18,547 nucleotides of DNA from JBGQDM01 sp041495845 (GTDB taxonomy: Bacteria > Acidobacteriota > Terriglobia > Terriglobales > Acidobacteriaceae). The notes beneath the pieces are model-generated. The model was not told the DNA's origin. It was given only the letters and a program-made list of their open reading frames with translations, and did not search any database. The DNA lies in the NCBI GenBank assembly GCA_041495845.1, contig JBGQDM010000064.1, forward strand, positions 1 through 18,547. Reading direction: 5' to 3'. The position numbers and the translations under genes are program-made. Shown in pieces: positions 7,874-16,194 of the stretch. Within the stretch, counting starts at the first letter, position 1, and every line of letters begins with the position of its first letter.

Positions 7874-7913
7874 AACCCGGCAGCCGGAGTTCCCCTACTC
7901 CGGCCGCCCGGTT
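7874..7913 (+). terminator. Hairpin between metK and ahcY
   Basis: CCGGAGT (7884-7890) pairs perfectly with ACTCCGG (7897-7903) around a 6-base loop. A second, outer helix joins AACCCGG (7874-7880) to CCCGGTT (7907-7913) with one mismatch. There is no T-run after it (ATCATTCG), so it is more likely a processing, stability or partial attenuation element than a full terminator. Confidence 0.5.
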
Positions 7914-7971
7914 ATCATTCGTACTCATACCCGACAGAACTAGCCGCATACTGCGCGCCACAGGAGAAATG

Positions 7972-9243
7972 ATGTCCACTACACCCGCGAACTGCGATGT
8001 CAAGAGCATGGAACTGGCCGATCTAGGCAAGAAGCGCATTGACTGGGCGAACCAGTCCATGAAAGTGCTGCAGATTATTCGCAAGGAGTTCATCAAGAAT
8101 CAACCGCTGAAGGCCACGCGTGTGGCGGCCTGTCTGCACGTGACCGCGGAGACCGCCAACCTGATGATTGCGCTGCGTGACGGTGGCGCGGATGTAGTTC
8201 TCTGCGCTTCGAACCCGCTCTCCACGCAGGACGATGTTGCCGCCAGCCTGGTACGCGACTTCAGCATTCCCGTCTATGCCATCAAGGGCGAGGACAACGA
8301 CACCTACTACAGCCACATTATGGCGGCGCTTGATCACAAGCCGCACGTCACCATGGATGACGGCGCCGATTTGGTCAACGTGCTCCACACCAAGCGCACC
8401 GGTGAACTGGCGGCCATCATCGGCGGAACCGAAGAGACCACCACGGGAGTGATCCGCCTGCGCGCCATGGCCAAAGAAGGCGTGCTCCGCTATCCCATCA
8501 TCGCGGTCAACGATGCTGACACCAAACACCTGTTTGACAATCGTTACGGGACAGGGCAGTCCACCCTTGATGGCATCATCCGCGCCACCAATTTCCTGCT
8601 GGCCGGATCAAAATTCGTGGTCGCCGGCTATGGCTGGTGCGGACGCGGCCTGGCCATGCGCGCTCGCGGCGCCGGCGCTGAAGTCATCATCACCGAAATT
8701 GATCCCACCAAGGCGCTGGAAGCGGTCATGGACGGCTTCCGCGTGATGTCGATGGACGAAGCGGCCAAGCTCGGCGACATCTTCTGCACCGTCACTGGCA
8801 ACAAGAATGTCCTGGCCCGGCAACACTTCGAGGTCATGAAAGACGGCGCCATAGTTTCCAACTCCGGCCACTTCAATGTCGAGATTGACATTCCTACACT
8901 CGAGAAGATGGCTTCTTCGAAGCGCACCACGCGCAACTCGGTCGAGGAGTACAGTTTGAAAGACGGCCGCAAGATCAATCTTCTCGGCGAAGGCCGCCTC
9001 ATCAACCTGGCTGCCGCGGAAGGCCATCCCGCCTCGGTCATGGACATGAGCTTTGCCGACCAGGCCCTCTCGGTCGAATACATGGTCAAGAACTACAAGA
9101 CATTGGAGAAGAAGGTCTACAAAGTTCCCGTCGATCTCGACCGCCGCGTTGCCCGTCTCAAGCTCGAGTCCCTGGGCATCAAGATCGATCGCCTCACGTC
9201 CGAGCAGGAGGAGTATCTGGCGAGCTGGTCGGAAGGAACGTAG
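7972..9243 (+). CDS. ahcY: S-adenosylhomocysteine hydrolase (adenosylhomocysteinase)
   Basis: AhcY splits S-adenosylhomocysteine into adenosine and homocysteine with a tightly bound NAD, relieving inhibition of methyltransferases. The 423-residue product has the substrate domain (ACLHVTAETANLMIALRDGG, GTEETTTGV, NDADTKHLFDNRYGTGQS) and the NAD-binding Rossmann motif GYGWCGRG starting at residue 219. Its C-terminal part includes SNSGHFNVEID and EGRLINLAAAEGHPASVMDMSFA. Two ATGs sit back to back (7969 and 7972); AGGAG at 7962-7966 is 2 bases from the first and 5 from the second, so 7972 is preferred. It follows metK and ends at a strong terminator. Confidence 0.97.
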   Translation: MSTTPANCDVKSMELADLGKKRIDWANQSMKVLQIIRKEFIKNQPLKATRVAACLHVTAETANLMIALRDGGADVVLCASNPLSTQDDVAASLVRDFSIPVYAIKGEDNDTYYSHIMAALDHKPHVTMDDGADLVNVLHTKRTGELAAIIGGTEETTTGVIRLRAMAKEGVLRYPIIAVNDADTKHLFDNRYGTGQSTLDGIIRATNFLLAGSKFVVAGYGWCGRGLAMRARGAGAEVIITEIDPTKALEAVMDGFRVMSMDEAAKLGDIFCTVTGNKNVLARQHFEVMKDGAIVSNSGHFNVEIDIPTLEKMASSKRTTRNSVEEYSLKDGRKINLLGEGRLINLAAAEGHPASVMDMSFADQALSVEYMVKNYKTLEKKVYKVPVDLDRRVARLKLESLGIKIDRLTSEQEEYLASWSEGT

Positions 9244-9280
9244 CGGTCACAGACTGCCGGTCGTCGCAAAATTTGTGTAT

Positions 9281-9309
9281 GGGAGCGGGTCACCGACCCG
9301 CCCCTTTTT
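9281..9309 (+). terminator. Rho-independent terminator after ahcY
   Basis: GCGGGTC (9285-9291) pairs perfectly with GACCCGC (9295-9301) around the loop ACC, and GGG/CCC can extend the stem past one unpaired A. A run of five T follows at 9305-9309. It lies 38 bases after the ahcY stop and before the modA start, separating the two units. Confidence 0.85.
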
Positions 9310-9353
9310 CTCATGGGTTTCTTCTGGCTGCACTCTAGCAGGATAGTGCCACA

Positions 9354-10109
9354 ATGATACCGAGAGTTTTCCGCGCGCTCCTGGTCTTCGTTCTCGCCGC
9401 TCCCACCCTCTTTGCCCAACAGATCTCGGTTGCCGCCGCCTCCGATTTGCAGTTTGCCCTGAAAGACATTGCCGCGCAATTCGAGAAAAGCAGCGGCGCG
9501 AAGGTACAGCTCAGCTTTGGTTCTTCCGGCAATTTCTTCGCGCAAATCCAGAACGGTGCGCCCTTCGACGTTTTCTTTTCCGCCGACCTCGACTACCCGC
9601 AGAAACTCGAAGCTGCCGGTCTGGTCGAGCCCGGCTCGCTTTACCCGTACGCAACCGGAAAGATCGTGTTGTGGACGCGCTCCGATTCGGGCGTTGATCT
9701 GAAAGACGGGCTGAAGGCGTTGCTCGACCCCCGAGTCAAGAAGATCGCCATCGCAAACCCGAACCATGCCCCCTACGGGCGAGCAGCCGTGGCTGCGCTG
9801 CAGCACGAAGGCTTGTACGAAAAAGTGAAAGACAAGCTGGTATTCGGGGAGAACGTCTCCCAGGCCGCGCAGTTCACTGATTCCGGCGCCGCTCAAGCCG
9901 GAATCATCGCGCTCTCCCTGGCCATCGCTCCGACGATGAAAGAAAAGGGCGGCTACTTTGAGATCAATCCAGCGTTCCATTCGCCGCTGCATCAGGCTTG
10001 CGTCGTGCTGCAGTCCTCGAAGCAAAAGGCCACCGCTCGCGCCTTTTTCGAATTCCTGAAGAAACCAGAAACCGTAAGACTGTTGCAGTCTTACGGTTTC
10101 TCATTGTGA
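9354..10109 (+). CDS. modA: Molybdate ABC transporter, periplasmic substrate-binding protein
   Basis: ModA captures molybdate or tungstate outside the inner membrane and hands it to the ModBC transporter. The 251-residue product begins with a signal peptide (IPRVFRALLVFVLAAPTLFA, cleaved near residue 21). Typical ModA segments follow: ISVAAASDLQFALKDIAAQF, FGSSGNFFAQIQNGAPFDVF, SADLDYPQKLEAAGLVEPGS, IAIANPNHAPYGRAA and ENVSQAAQFTDSGAAQAG. The C-terminal ARAFFEFLKKPETVRLLQSYG is also as in the family. No modB or modC is in the window, because the next gene is convergent asnA; the permease must be elsewhere or the protein serves a separate transporter. The last 14 or so codons form a long hairpin, listed separately. 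Confidence 0.92.
   Translation: MIPRVFRALLVFVLAAPTLFAQQISVAAASDLQFALKDIAAQFEKSSGAKVQLSFGSSGNFFAQIQNGAPFDVFFSADLDYPQKLEAAGLVEPGSLYPYATGKIVLWTRSDSGVDLKDGLKALLDPRVKKIAIANPNHAPYGRAAVAALQHEGLYEKVKDKLVFGENVSQAAQFTDSGAAQAGIIALSLAIAPTMKEKGGYFEINPAFHSPLHQACVVLQSSKQKATARAFFEFLKKPETVRLLQSYGFSL
10068..10100 (+). terminator. 15-bp perfect hairpin inside the 3' end of modA
   Basis: GAAACCGTAAGACTG (10068-10082) pairs perfectly with CAGTCTTACGGTTTC (10086-10100) around a TTG loop. It ends seven bases before the modA stop codon (10107-10109). It is AT-richer than the surrounding sequence and is followed by TCATTGTGATTC rather than a true T-run. It may act as a terminator or mRNA-end stabiliser between convergent modA and asnA. 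Confidence 0.7.
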
Positions 10110-10133
10110 TTCCCGCACCGGCGGAGCAGCCCC

Positions 10134-11276
10134 TCACTCCAGCACGAAAATATTCTTCTGGGCGCAGAGCGTCCTCAAGATCTTCGGCCACACCGTGACA
10201 CTGACTTCACCCAGATGCGCCTTCCGCAGCAACAGCATCAACGTGCGTGACTGCCCGATGCCGCCACCGATCGAAAGCGGCGCCTCGCCCTTCACGATCG
10301 CCTGGTGATACGGAAACTTGAGGTTGTCCAGCAGGTTTGACATCTCCAACTGGCGCTGCAAGGTCTCCGCATTCACCCGGATTCCCATCGACGTCAACTC
10401 ATGCCGCCGTTTGGTCACCGGGTTCCACACCAGAATGTCGCCGTTCAACCCGTGCGTCGGTTTCCCGGTCTCGGCGCCTGTGTCCGTCACCCAATCGTCG
10501 TAGTCGGCGGCGCGCATCTCATGCGGATATCCATCTTTCAGTGGCCAGCCGATGCCCACGATGAAGACCGCCGGAAATTTTTGCAAAATCTGTGTTTCCC
10601 GCTGCTTTCGCGGCAAATCGGGGTACATGTCCAGAATCTCTTCGGCGTGCAAGAACGTGAGTTCTGGTGGCAAATCGGGATAGCGCGGATCTTTCAGCTG
10701 CGGGAACATCGTCTGCGCAAACCGTTCCGCACCCACCAGCACTTTCCAGATCTTCCGCACCACTTCCTTCAGAAAAGCGACGTTCCGCTGCTCCGCCGTG
10801 ATCGCCCGTTCCCAATCCCACTGGTCCACGTACGCCGAGTGATCATGATCGAGGAAGTAGTCCTTACGCACCGCCCGCATGTCCGTGCACAGGCCTTGCC
10901 CCACAGCGCATCCGAACTGCTTCAAAGCGACGCGTTTCCATTTCGTGGCCGCTTGCACCACTTGCGCATCCATCGGGTGGACGTTGCGATCATTTGAAAT
11001 GTGGAATTGGACTGGCGTGCGCGATCCATCACGGTCGAGCATGTCATTTACGCCGGCTTCCGCGTCCACAATCAGCGGCACCTGCACCATCATCAGGTTT
11101 AGTTCCGCGCAAAGATGGTCTTCGATGTACCGCCGCAAGGCATGAATCGCCTGCTGCGTTTCCCGCGGGCTCAGCAACGAACGATAATCCGTGGGCAGCA
11201 CCCGCGCGATGTCGTCGTAGTTGCCAATTCCCGGTCCGGCCAAATCAGCCTTCTTATCAAAAGTCAGGGGGGCCAT
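10134..11276 (-). CDS. asnA: Aspartate-ammonia ligase (asparagine synthetase A)
   Basis: AsnA makes asparagine from aspartate, ammonia and ATP in the cytoplasm, and is related to class II aminoacyl-tRNA synthetases. Matches to the E. coli enzyme include AATKWKRVAL, YVDQWDWERAI, DMYPDLPRKQRE, AVFIVGIGWPLKDG, RAADYDDWVTD, GLNGDILVWNPVT, LTSMGIRVNAETL and the motif-3-like APLSIGGGIGQSRTLMLLL. The 380-residue product is about 50 longer than E. coli AsnA (330), mostly from an N-terminal extension before RRYIEDHLCAELNLMMVQVP. ATG 11276 is preferred because AGGAG (11283-11287 on this strand) is 6 bases upstream; a longer frame back to 11393 has no support. It is convergent with modA. Confidence 0.96.
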   Translation of the reverse strand: MAPLTFDKKADLAGPGIGNYDDIARVLPTDYRSLLSPRETQQAIHALRRYIEDHLCAELNLMMVQVPLIVDAEAGVNDMLDRDGSRTPVQFHISNDRNVHPMDAQVVQAATKWKRVALKQFGCAVGQGLCTDMRAVRKDYFLDHDHSAYVDQWDWERAITAEQRNVAFLKEVVRKIWKVLVGAERFAQTMFPQLKDPRYPDLPPELTFLHAEEILDMYPDLPRKQRETQILQKFPAVFIVGIGWPLKDGYPHEMRAADYDDWVTDTGAETGKPTHGLNGDILVWNPVTKRRHELTSMGIRVNAETLQRQLEMSNLLDNLKFPYHQAIVKGEAPLSIGGGIGQSRTLMLLLRKAHLGEVSVTVWPKILRTLCAQKNIFVLE

Positions 11277-11461
11277 GAATGTCTCCTGCGCTGCTAGGGT
11301 TTGAGCGCTGCTTAAGAAGTGCCACAAATCCGAACTCGCCGCAGTGAACGCGGTCACACCCACCTGTGCCGCCCGTCCCGCTTGCTTCTCCATGATTGAT
11401 CGGTGCGGCCGTCCCTGCTTTCCACAAGCCGCTGGAACCCCTGTGTTAGGCTGACTTTCGC

Positions 11462-12928
11462 ATGCGCAGCATTGCCAAATGGGCGCTGGGAATCGCCGCG
11501 GTCCGAAGTGCTACCTACGCCGACGCTCGCATCGTGTCCGTCCGCAGCCGCGCTCTTTCCACCAAAAACCAGCGGGTTGGCGGCGCCGCGGACGCGGAGT
11601 CGCTCGGCCTTGGAGTCCGTGTTCTCGCCGATGGCGCCTGGGGATTTGCCGCCTCCGACGACCTCAGTCGCGCTTCCGTCGAGGCCACCGCGGCGCGCGC
11701 TCTCCAGATCGCCAAAGCGTCCGCCCGCGTCAAACAGCAGGACGTGCGCCTGGCTCCGGAAAAGCCGGTTACCGCCGAGTGGACCACTCCGCATCGCACC
11801 GACCCGTTCACCACTTCGGTTGAAGCGAACCTCGATCTGCTGCTCAAGATTGATGCGGAACTCCATTCCGTTGCCGGCATTACACTCTCAGAGACCAACA
11901 TGAATTTCCAGCGCGAGGAGCAGTGGTTCCTCTCCTCGGAAGGCGCCGACATTCACCAGACCCGGCTGATGACAGGGGCGGGTTACGCTGCCTATGCCTT
12001 TGCCGGAAATGAAATTCAAAAACGCTCGTATCCCAATTCTTTCGGCGGCCAGTGGCAGTCGCGGGGATACGAACTCATCCAAGAGCTGCGCCTGCTGGAA
12101 AATGCGCGACGCGTTGCCGGAGAAGCCGTGGCTTTGCTGCATGCGGAACAGTGCCCGCAGGGAACCTTTGACCTCATCCTGGAGGGCGGCCAACTCGGTC
12201 TGCAGATCCACGAATCTATCGGCCATCCCATTGAGCTTGACCGCGTGCTCGGGATGGAAGCGAACTTCGCTGGTACTTCCTTTCTTACTCTCGACAAGCT
12301 GCGCCGGCTGCGCTACGGCAGCGACCTGGTCAACGTGGTGGCCGATGCGCGTCAGGAGCATGGCCCCGGACTCGGCACGTTCGGTTTTGACGATGAAGGC
12401 GTGCCCGCGCGTTGCACTCCGATCATCACCAACGGCCTTTTTACTGGATACCTTTCCTCCCGCGAGACGGCCCACACCATCGGCGAAACCAGTTCCGGCG
12501 GCACGTTACGCGCTGAAGGCTGGAACCGTCTACCCATCATTCGCATGACCAATGTCAGCATTCTTCCGGGAGACACGCCGCTCACGCGCGACCAGTTGCT
12601 TGCCTCCACCGACCACGGCATCTACATGGAGACCAATCGCTCCTGGTCGATTGACGACAAGCGCTACAACTTCCAGTTTGGCTGCGAAGTGGGCTGGGAG
12701 ATCAAGAACGGCAAACGGGTGCGCATGTTGAAGAACCCGTCGTACTCCGGCATCACCACCGAGTTCTGGAACTCCATGGACGCCATTTGCTCGCGCGACG
12801 AGTGGACCCTCTGGGGCACGCCCAACTGTGGCAAGGGGCAGCCGCAACAGGTGATGGGTACCGGCCACGGTGCGGCTCCCGCGAGGTTTCGGAAGATCAA
12901 GGTGGGGAGTGCATACCAGGGTTCCTAA
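11462..12928 (+). CDS. tldD: Metalloprotease TldD
   Basis: TldD is the zinc-bearing half of the TldD/TldE protease, which trims small unfolded peptides; in E. coli it matures microcin B17 and degrades the CcdA antitoxin. The 488-residue product carries the metal site HESIGH (H250, E251, H255) within LGLQIHESIGHPIELDRVLG. It also has the conserved cysteine C456 in GTPNCGKGQP near the C-terminus. Other family segments are GTFGFDDEGVPA, GYLSSRETA, NRLPIIRMTNV and FQFGCEVGWEI. The ATG at 11462 (MRSIAKWALG) is used; no strong ribosome site precedes it. tldE follows immediately, so the two are co-transcribed and probably translationally coupled. Confidence 0.96.
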   Translation: MRSIAKWALGIAAVRSATYADARIVSVRSRALSTKNQRVGGAADAESLGLGVRVLADGAWGFAASDDLSRASVEATAARALQIAKASARVKQQDVRLAPEKPVTAEWTTPHRTDPFTTSVEANLDLLLKIDAELHSVAGITLSETNMNFQREEQWFLSSEGADIHQTRLMTGAGYAAYAFAGNEIQKRSYPNSFGGQWQSRGYELIQELRLLENARRVAGEAVALLHAEQCPQGTFDLILEGGQLGLQIHESIGHPIELDRVLGMEANFAGTSFLTLDKLRRLRYGSDLVNVVADARQEHGPGLGTFGFDDEGVPARCTPIITNGLFTGYLSSRETAHTIGETSSGGTLRAEGWNRLPIIRMTNVSILPGDTPLTRDQLLASTDHGIYMETNRSWSIDDKRYNFQFGCEVGWEIKNGKRVRMLKNPSYSGITTEFWNSMDAICSRDEWTLWGTPNCGKGQPQQVMGTGHGAAPARFRKIKVGSAYQGS

Positions 12929-12934
12929 TTGCTC

Positions 12935-14320
12935 ATGCTGACACCAGCTCGTGCCGCCGAAATCTTTGACCGTCTCCGCCGGTTGACTGCCGCCGACGAG
13001 ATCGAAGTCCTGTTTTCCGCCGGCAAGTTCGCCCTCACCCGCTTTGCCAACAACACCATCCATCAGAATGTGGCCGAAGAAGGCGTGACCGTTTCCGTGC
13101 GCACGGCGTTTGGCGGACGCACCGCTCGCGCTACCACCAACAAGCTCGATCCAGAAAGTCTCAAGCGGGTGGTCGCCGCCTCGGAGAGTCTGGCGCGAGT
13201 GCAGCAGCCTGATCCTGATCTTTTGCCGATGCCCGATGCTCGGACTGCAGCCATGGGCGGCGCAGTTTCGCGCAGCCGGCACTTTGCCCAGACCGCTGCT
13301 CTTGGCCCGGAAGATCGCGCCCATGCCGTCGAACAAATCGTGGGCGTGGCCACTCGTGATCGTCTCACCGCAGCCGGCATCGTTTCGAGTGCGGAGAATG
13401 TCGAAGGCATCTTCAATTCCCGCGGCCACTCCGCCTGGCACACCCAGACCCTGGCCGAAGTCTCCATCACCATGCTGGCCGCCGATTCCTCGGGCTGGCA
13501 GAAACGCAATTCGCCCGATGCCGCCGACCTCAACGCCCTGGAAATGGCCGAGATTGCCGCCCGCAAAGCCGTGGACTCCGCCTCCCCGCGAGAAGTTCTG
13601 CCCGGCAAGTACACGGTTGTGCTTGAGCCCTCCGCGGTCCTCGATATTGTCGGTTTTATGTTTGCGGACTTCAGTGCTCAGGCCCTACTCGATCAGCGTT
13701 CCTTCCTGAACCAACGCATCGGCACCAAGCTTTTCGGCGAAAACATCACCATCACCGATGATGTTGCCCACCCGTTGCAGTCCGGCGCGCCCTTTGACGG
13801 CGAAGGCGTTCGCCGGCAGCGCATTCCGCTGGTCGAAAAGGGCGTGATCCGCCAGCTTGCCTATGCCCGTGCCACCGCTGAAAAAGTCCGCAAGTCAGAA
13901 CTCGCTGCCTCGCTGGGCCCCGTTCACGCTACCGGCCACGGTTTTCCTCTACCCAACGAAATTGGCGAGATGCCGGTCAACATCGTGTTCACCACGCCCG
14001 CCAACCCGCGCACTGTGGAACAGATGATTGCGGAGACGGAACGCGGGATTCTCGTGACCCGGTTGTGGTATATCCGCGAAGTCGAGCCTTACGAAAAAAT
14101 CCTTACCGGCATGACGCGGGATGGGACGTTTCTCATCGAAAACGGTCGCGTCCGCTATGGCATTCGCAACTTCCGTTTCAATGAAAGCCTGGTCCATATG
14201 CTTTCGAACGTGGCGGCGATGGGGCAGCCGCTGCGCGCCAGCGGCGAAGAGTCTTTCGACATGGTGGTGCCCGCGATGCAGGTCCACGACTTCAACTTCA
14301 CCGAAGTGACGAAGTTCTAG
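12935..14320 (+). CDS. pmbA: TldE/PmbA partner of TldD
   Basis: This 461-residue protein is a U62-family member without the HExxxH zinc motif, as expected for TldE/PmbA, which forms a heterodimer with TldD and supplies part of the substrate groove. Family segments seen: EIEVLFSAGKFALTRFANN, QNVAEEGVTVSVRTAFGGRT, a mid-region GIFNSRGHSAW, GKYTVVLEPSAVLDIVGFM, FDGEGVRRQRIPLVEKGV, and the C-terminal ILVTRLWYIREVEPYEKILT with GTFLIENGRV. ATG 12935 is six bases past the tldD stop; a TTG directly after that stop (12929) is a possible alternative. The tight spacing supports co-expression in equal amounts. Confidence 0.94.
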   Translation: MLTPARAAEIFDRLRRLTAADEIEVLFSAGKFALTRFANNTIHQNVAEEGVTVSVRTAFGGRTARATTNKLDPESLKRVVAASESLARVQQPDPDLLPMPDARTAAMGGAVSRSRHFAQTAALGPEDRAHAVEQIVGVATRDRLTAAGIVSSAENVEGIFNSRGHSAWHTQTLAEVSITMLAADSSGWQKRNSPDAADLNALEMAEIAARKAVDSASPREVLPGKYTVVLEPSAVLDIVGFMFADFSAQALLDQRSFLNQRIGTKLFGENITITDDVAHPLQSGAPFDGEGVRRQRIPLVEKGVIRQLAYARATAEKVRKSELAASLGPVHATGHGFPLPNEIGEMPVNIVFTTPANPRTVEQMIAETERGILVTRLWYIREVEPYEKILTGMTRDGTFLIENGRVRYGIRNFRFNESLVHMLSNVAAMGQPLRASGEESFDMVVPAMQVHDFNFTEVTKF

Positions 14321-14365
14321 GTGGAACGTCTATTCCCCGGGCGACCGTGAAACTCCGGGTGCGGC

Positions 14366-14842
14366 ATGGACAACGATCCGACGACCAACAAGGGTGGTTT
14401 CAAGCACGACGTAGACGAACCCGGCGTGCTCAAGAGTTGGTTTCTTGGTGAGGCCAAACAACCGTTTTATCCGCAAGTGGCCTTCGGGGGCCTGGTTGCG
14501 ATGGTCTGGCTAGAAGTGTGTCGGCTCTGCTTGGGATTGTGGCGTTTCTGGAAGTCCCATCATGCCGCGAGTTGGCTCACAGTGTCCGCAACCATCCTGT
14601 CTGGTGCCGTTGATGTGCGTCGCGCGGGCATGGCAGAAAACTGGTGTATCGAATTGGCCGACGCGAAACTGCCTTACTCTTACCGCGTTGACGGCGAGTA
14701 CTACGCGGGCTATTACGAAAAGACTTTTCGTGACGAACAGGAAGCGTGGGACTTTGTGGACAACTGGAAGGGCCGGTCTGTGGTGATCCGTCGCCATCCG
14801 CAGCGACCTGAAAATTCGGTGCTGCGCCTGCAGGATATGTAA
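14366..14842 (+). CDS. Small DUF3592-like membrane protein
   Basis: A 158-residue product of unknown role. A hydrophilic N-terminus is followed by one hydrophobic segment (FGGLVAMVWLEVCRLCLGLW, about 40-59). The soluble domain opens WLTVSATILSGAVDVR and continues with LPYSYRVDGEYYAGYYEKTF and VVIRRHPQRPENSVLR. That order (an SATI opening, a YSYRVDGEYYAG strand pair and an R.P..S.L ending) resembles DUF3592 proteins. It starts 45 bases after tldE on the same strand and may belong to that transcript; the ribosome site is weak. No biochemical function can be assigned. Confidence 0.8.
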   Translation: MDNDPTTNKGGFKHDVDEPGVLKSWFLGEAKQPFYPQVAFGGLVAMVWLEVCRLCLGLWRFWKSHHAASWLTVSATILSGAVDVRRAGMAENWCIELADAKLPYSYRVDGEYYAGYYEKTFRDEQEAWDFVDNWKGRSVVIRRHPQRPENSVLRLQDM

Positions 14843-14981
14843 GCTAGCGCGCTTCCGAACCAGAGTCGTAAACCTGACGTAAGTCTCTTCGGGACAATGC
14901 CTTGGAAGCACCACACTCGCGCTGTTTTCAAACTTCGGTAACTTTCTCCGCCCCCCTCCCCGTTGTAAGCTCGACCCCAAG

Positions 14982-15368
14982 ATGTCCAAGAGTGACGGCA
15001 TGACTGACGACAAGAACACCGGTGCTGCAGCTTCCGCCCGTGCGGTTGAATCTCGCCGCGGTGGGTTTACGGACATGCAAAGCGCGCGGCGCTTTCCCCT
15101 GAAGCTCCCGGTCTCGGTGAAGTCCGCCGACGGAGACCAGATGGCTCAGACAGCCAACATTTCCGCCAACGGGGTGCTCTTCCAGGTGGAAGCCGACATG
15201 CCCGTGGGTTCGAGTGTCGAGTTCACCATTTCTGTTCCCGCCGAGGTGGTGGGGACGGCGAGCGACGTCCGGCTCGATTGCCGCGGTCGCGTAGTGCGCA
15301 GTTTCAAAGAAGATGGCCGCCGCGGTGTGGGCGTAGTCATTGACGAGTATCACCTGGAACGCCGCTGA
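14982..15368 (+). CDS. PilZ domain protein
   Basis: A 128-residue protein consisting almost wholly of one PilZ domain (about 34-126), a common c-di-GMP receptor module. The signature segments are SARRFPLKLPVSV (35-47) and ANISANGVLFQ (58-68, carrying NxSxxG). They are followed by PVGSSVEFTISVPAEV and CRGRVVRS. The arginine motif is not a perfect RxxxR, since lysine takes the second place, so c-di-GMP binding is plausible but not certain. ATG 15000 is a possible later start. The LuxR-type regulator begins 24 bases after its stop, so the two likely form an operon, hinting that c-di-GMP and this regulator act on a common output. Confidence 0.88.
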   Translation: MSKSDGMTDDKNTGAAASARAVESRRGGFTDMQSARRFPLKLPVSVKSADGDQMAQTANISANGVLFQVEADMPVGSSVEFTISVPAEVVGTASDVRLDCRGRVVRSFKEDGRRGVGVVIDEYHLERR

Positions 15369-15392
15369 CAAGCGGGCTCCGGAAGGAAGCGC

Positions 15393-16187
15393 ATGGCAGG
15401 CAGTGCTGTCAACCCGATGCTGGACGATGCGGAGATAGTGCACCCGGAAGATGGGGCGCCCGGCATCCGCGTAATTTTGGCCGATCAGCAGGCCATTTTC
15501 CGCGCCGGCTTGCGCAAGATTTTCGCTCTGGAAGACGACATTCGTGTGGTCGGCCAGGCAGAGAACCTGGTCCAGACGGTGGCTGCCGTCACCAAGTTCT
15601 CGGCGGATGTCCTGATTTTTGAATCAGCGCTCACTGCCAGCCCGGTCGACACCGTCGCCGACCTCCAGCGCAAGGCTCCCCGTTGCCGCATCGTGGTGGT
15701 CACCGACGCGCCCAATCAGGAGCAGACGCTCGAATGTTTCCGGCGTGGCGCTCACGCGGTGGTTTCGCGCGAAATCGAACCGGAAAAACTGATGGATTGC
15801 GTTCGCAAAGTTGCTCAGGGCGAACCTTGGCTCGACACCCAGGGTGTGCACTGGGTCCTCGAGGCCTATCGCAGCCAGAACGGGCGCCCGTCCGGCGCGA
15901 AACCAAAAGTGAATCTCACGCCCAAGGAATCTCTGATCGTCGCCTGTGTTACCCAGGGCATGAAGAACAAAGAAATCGCGCTCCGCGTTGGCACCACCGA
16001 ACAGGTGGTGAAGAATTACCTGCGCAAGGTGTATGACAAACTGGGCGTGGCTGACCGGCTCGAACTCGCCCTCTTCTGCCTGCATCATCGGGTGCTCGAC
16101 GAAAGCATCGTTCCGCCCCAGCGCCCGGTGGAAACTCCGGCTGAACCGATCGCCGCTGCCGCGGCTGCCGGCAGCAAACCTTCCTAA
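15393..16187 (+). CDS. LuxR/NarL-type regulator with degenerate receiver domain
   Basis: A 264-residue protein with an N-terminal receiver-like domain (about 25-145), a linker and a C-terminal LuxR HTH (LTPKESLIVACVTQGMKNKE to KVYDKLGVADRL, about 175-223), plus an alanine/proline-rich tail. The receiver has the fold pattern (IRVILADQQAIFRAGL, FECFRRGAHAVV-like helix), but key sites differ. The phosphorylated aspartate is E77 (VLIFESAL), the acidic pair is D31-Q32, and the conserved lysine appears as R126. T104 is kept. It is therefore probably not controlled by aspartyl phosphorylation; E77 may mimic the active state. ATG 15393 has GGAAGGA upstream. It is a DNA-binding regulator of unknown targets and is probably co-transcribed with the PilZ gene. 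Confidence 0.92.
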   Translation: MAGSAVNPMLDDAEIVHPEDGAPGIRVILADQQAIFRAGLRKIFALEDDIRVVGQAENLVQTVAAVTKFSADVLIFESALTASPVDTVADLQRKAPRCRIVVVTDAPNQEQTLECFRRGAHAVVSREIEPEKLMDCVRKVAQGEPWLDTQGVHWVLEAYRSQNGRPSGAKPKVNLTPKESLIVACVTQGMKNKEIALRVGTTEQVVKNYLRKVYDKLGVADRLELALFCLHHRVLDESIVPPQRPVETPAEPIAAAAAAGSKPS

Positions 16188-16194
16188 GGTTCTG

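Noticed and set aside
9117..10025. Minus-strand open frame of 302 residues
   Set aside because: It is antisense to the end of ahcY and to modA, crossing the ahcY terminator, with no ribosome site or recognisable domain.
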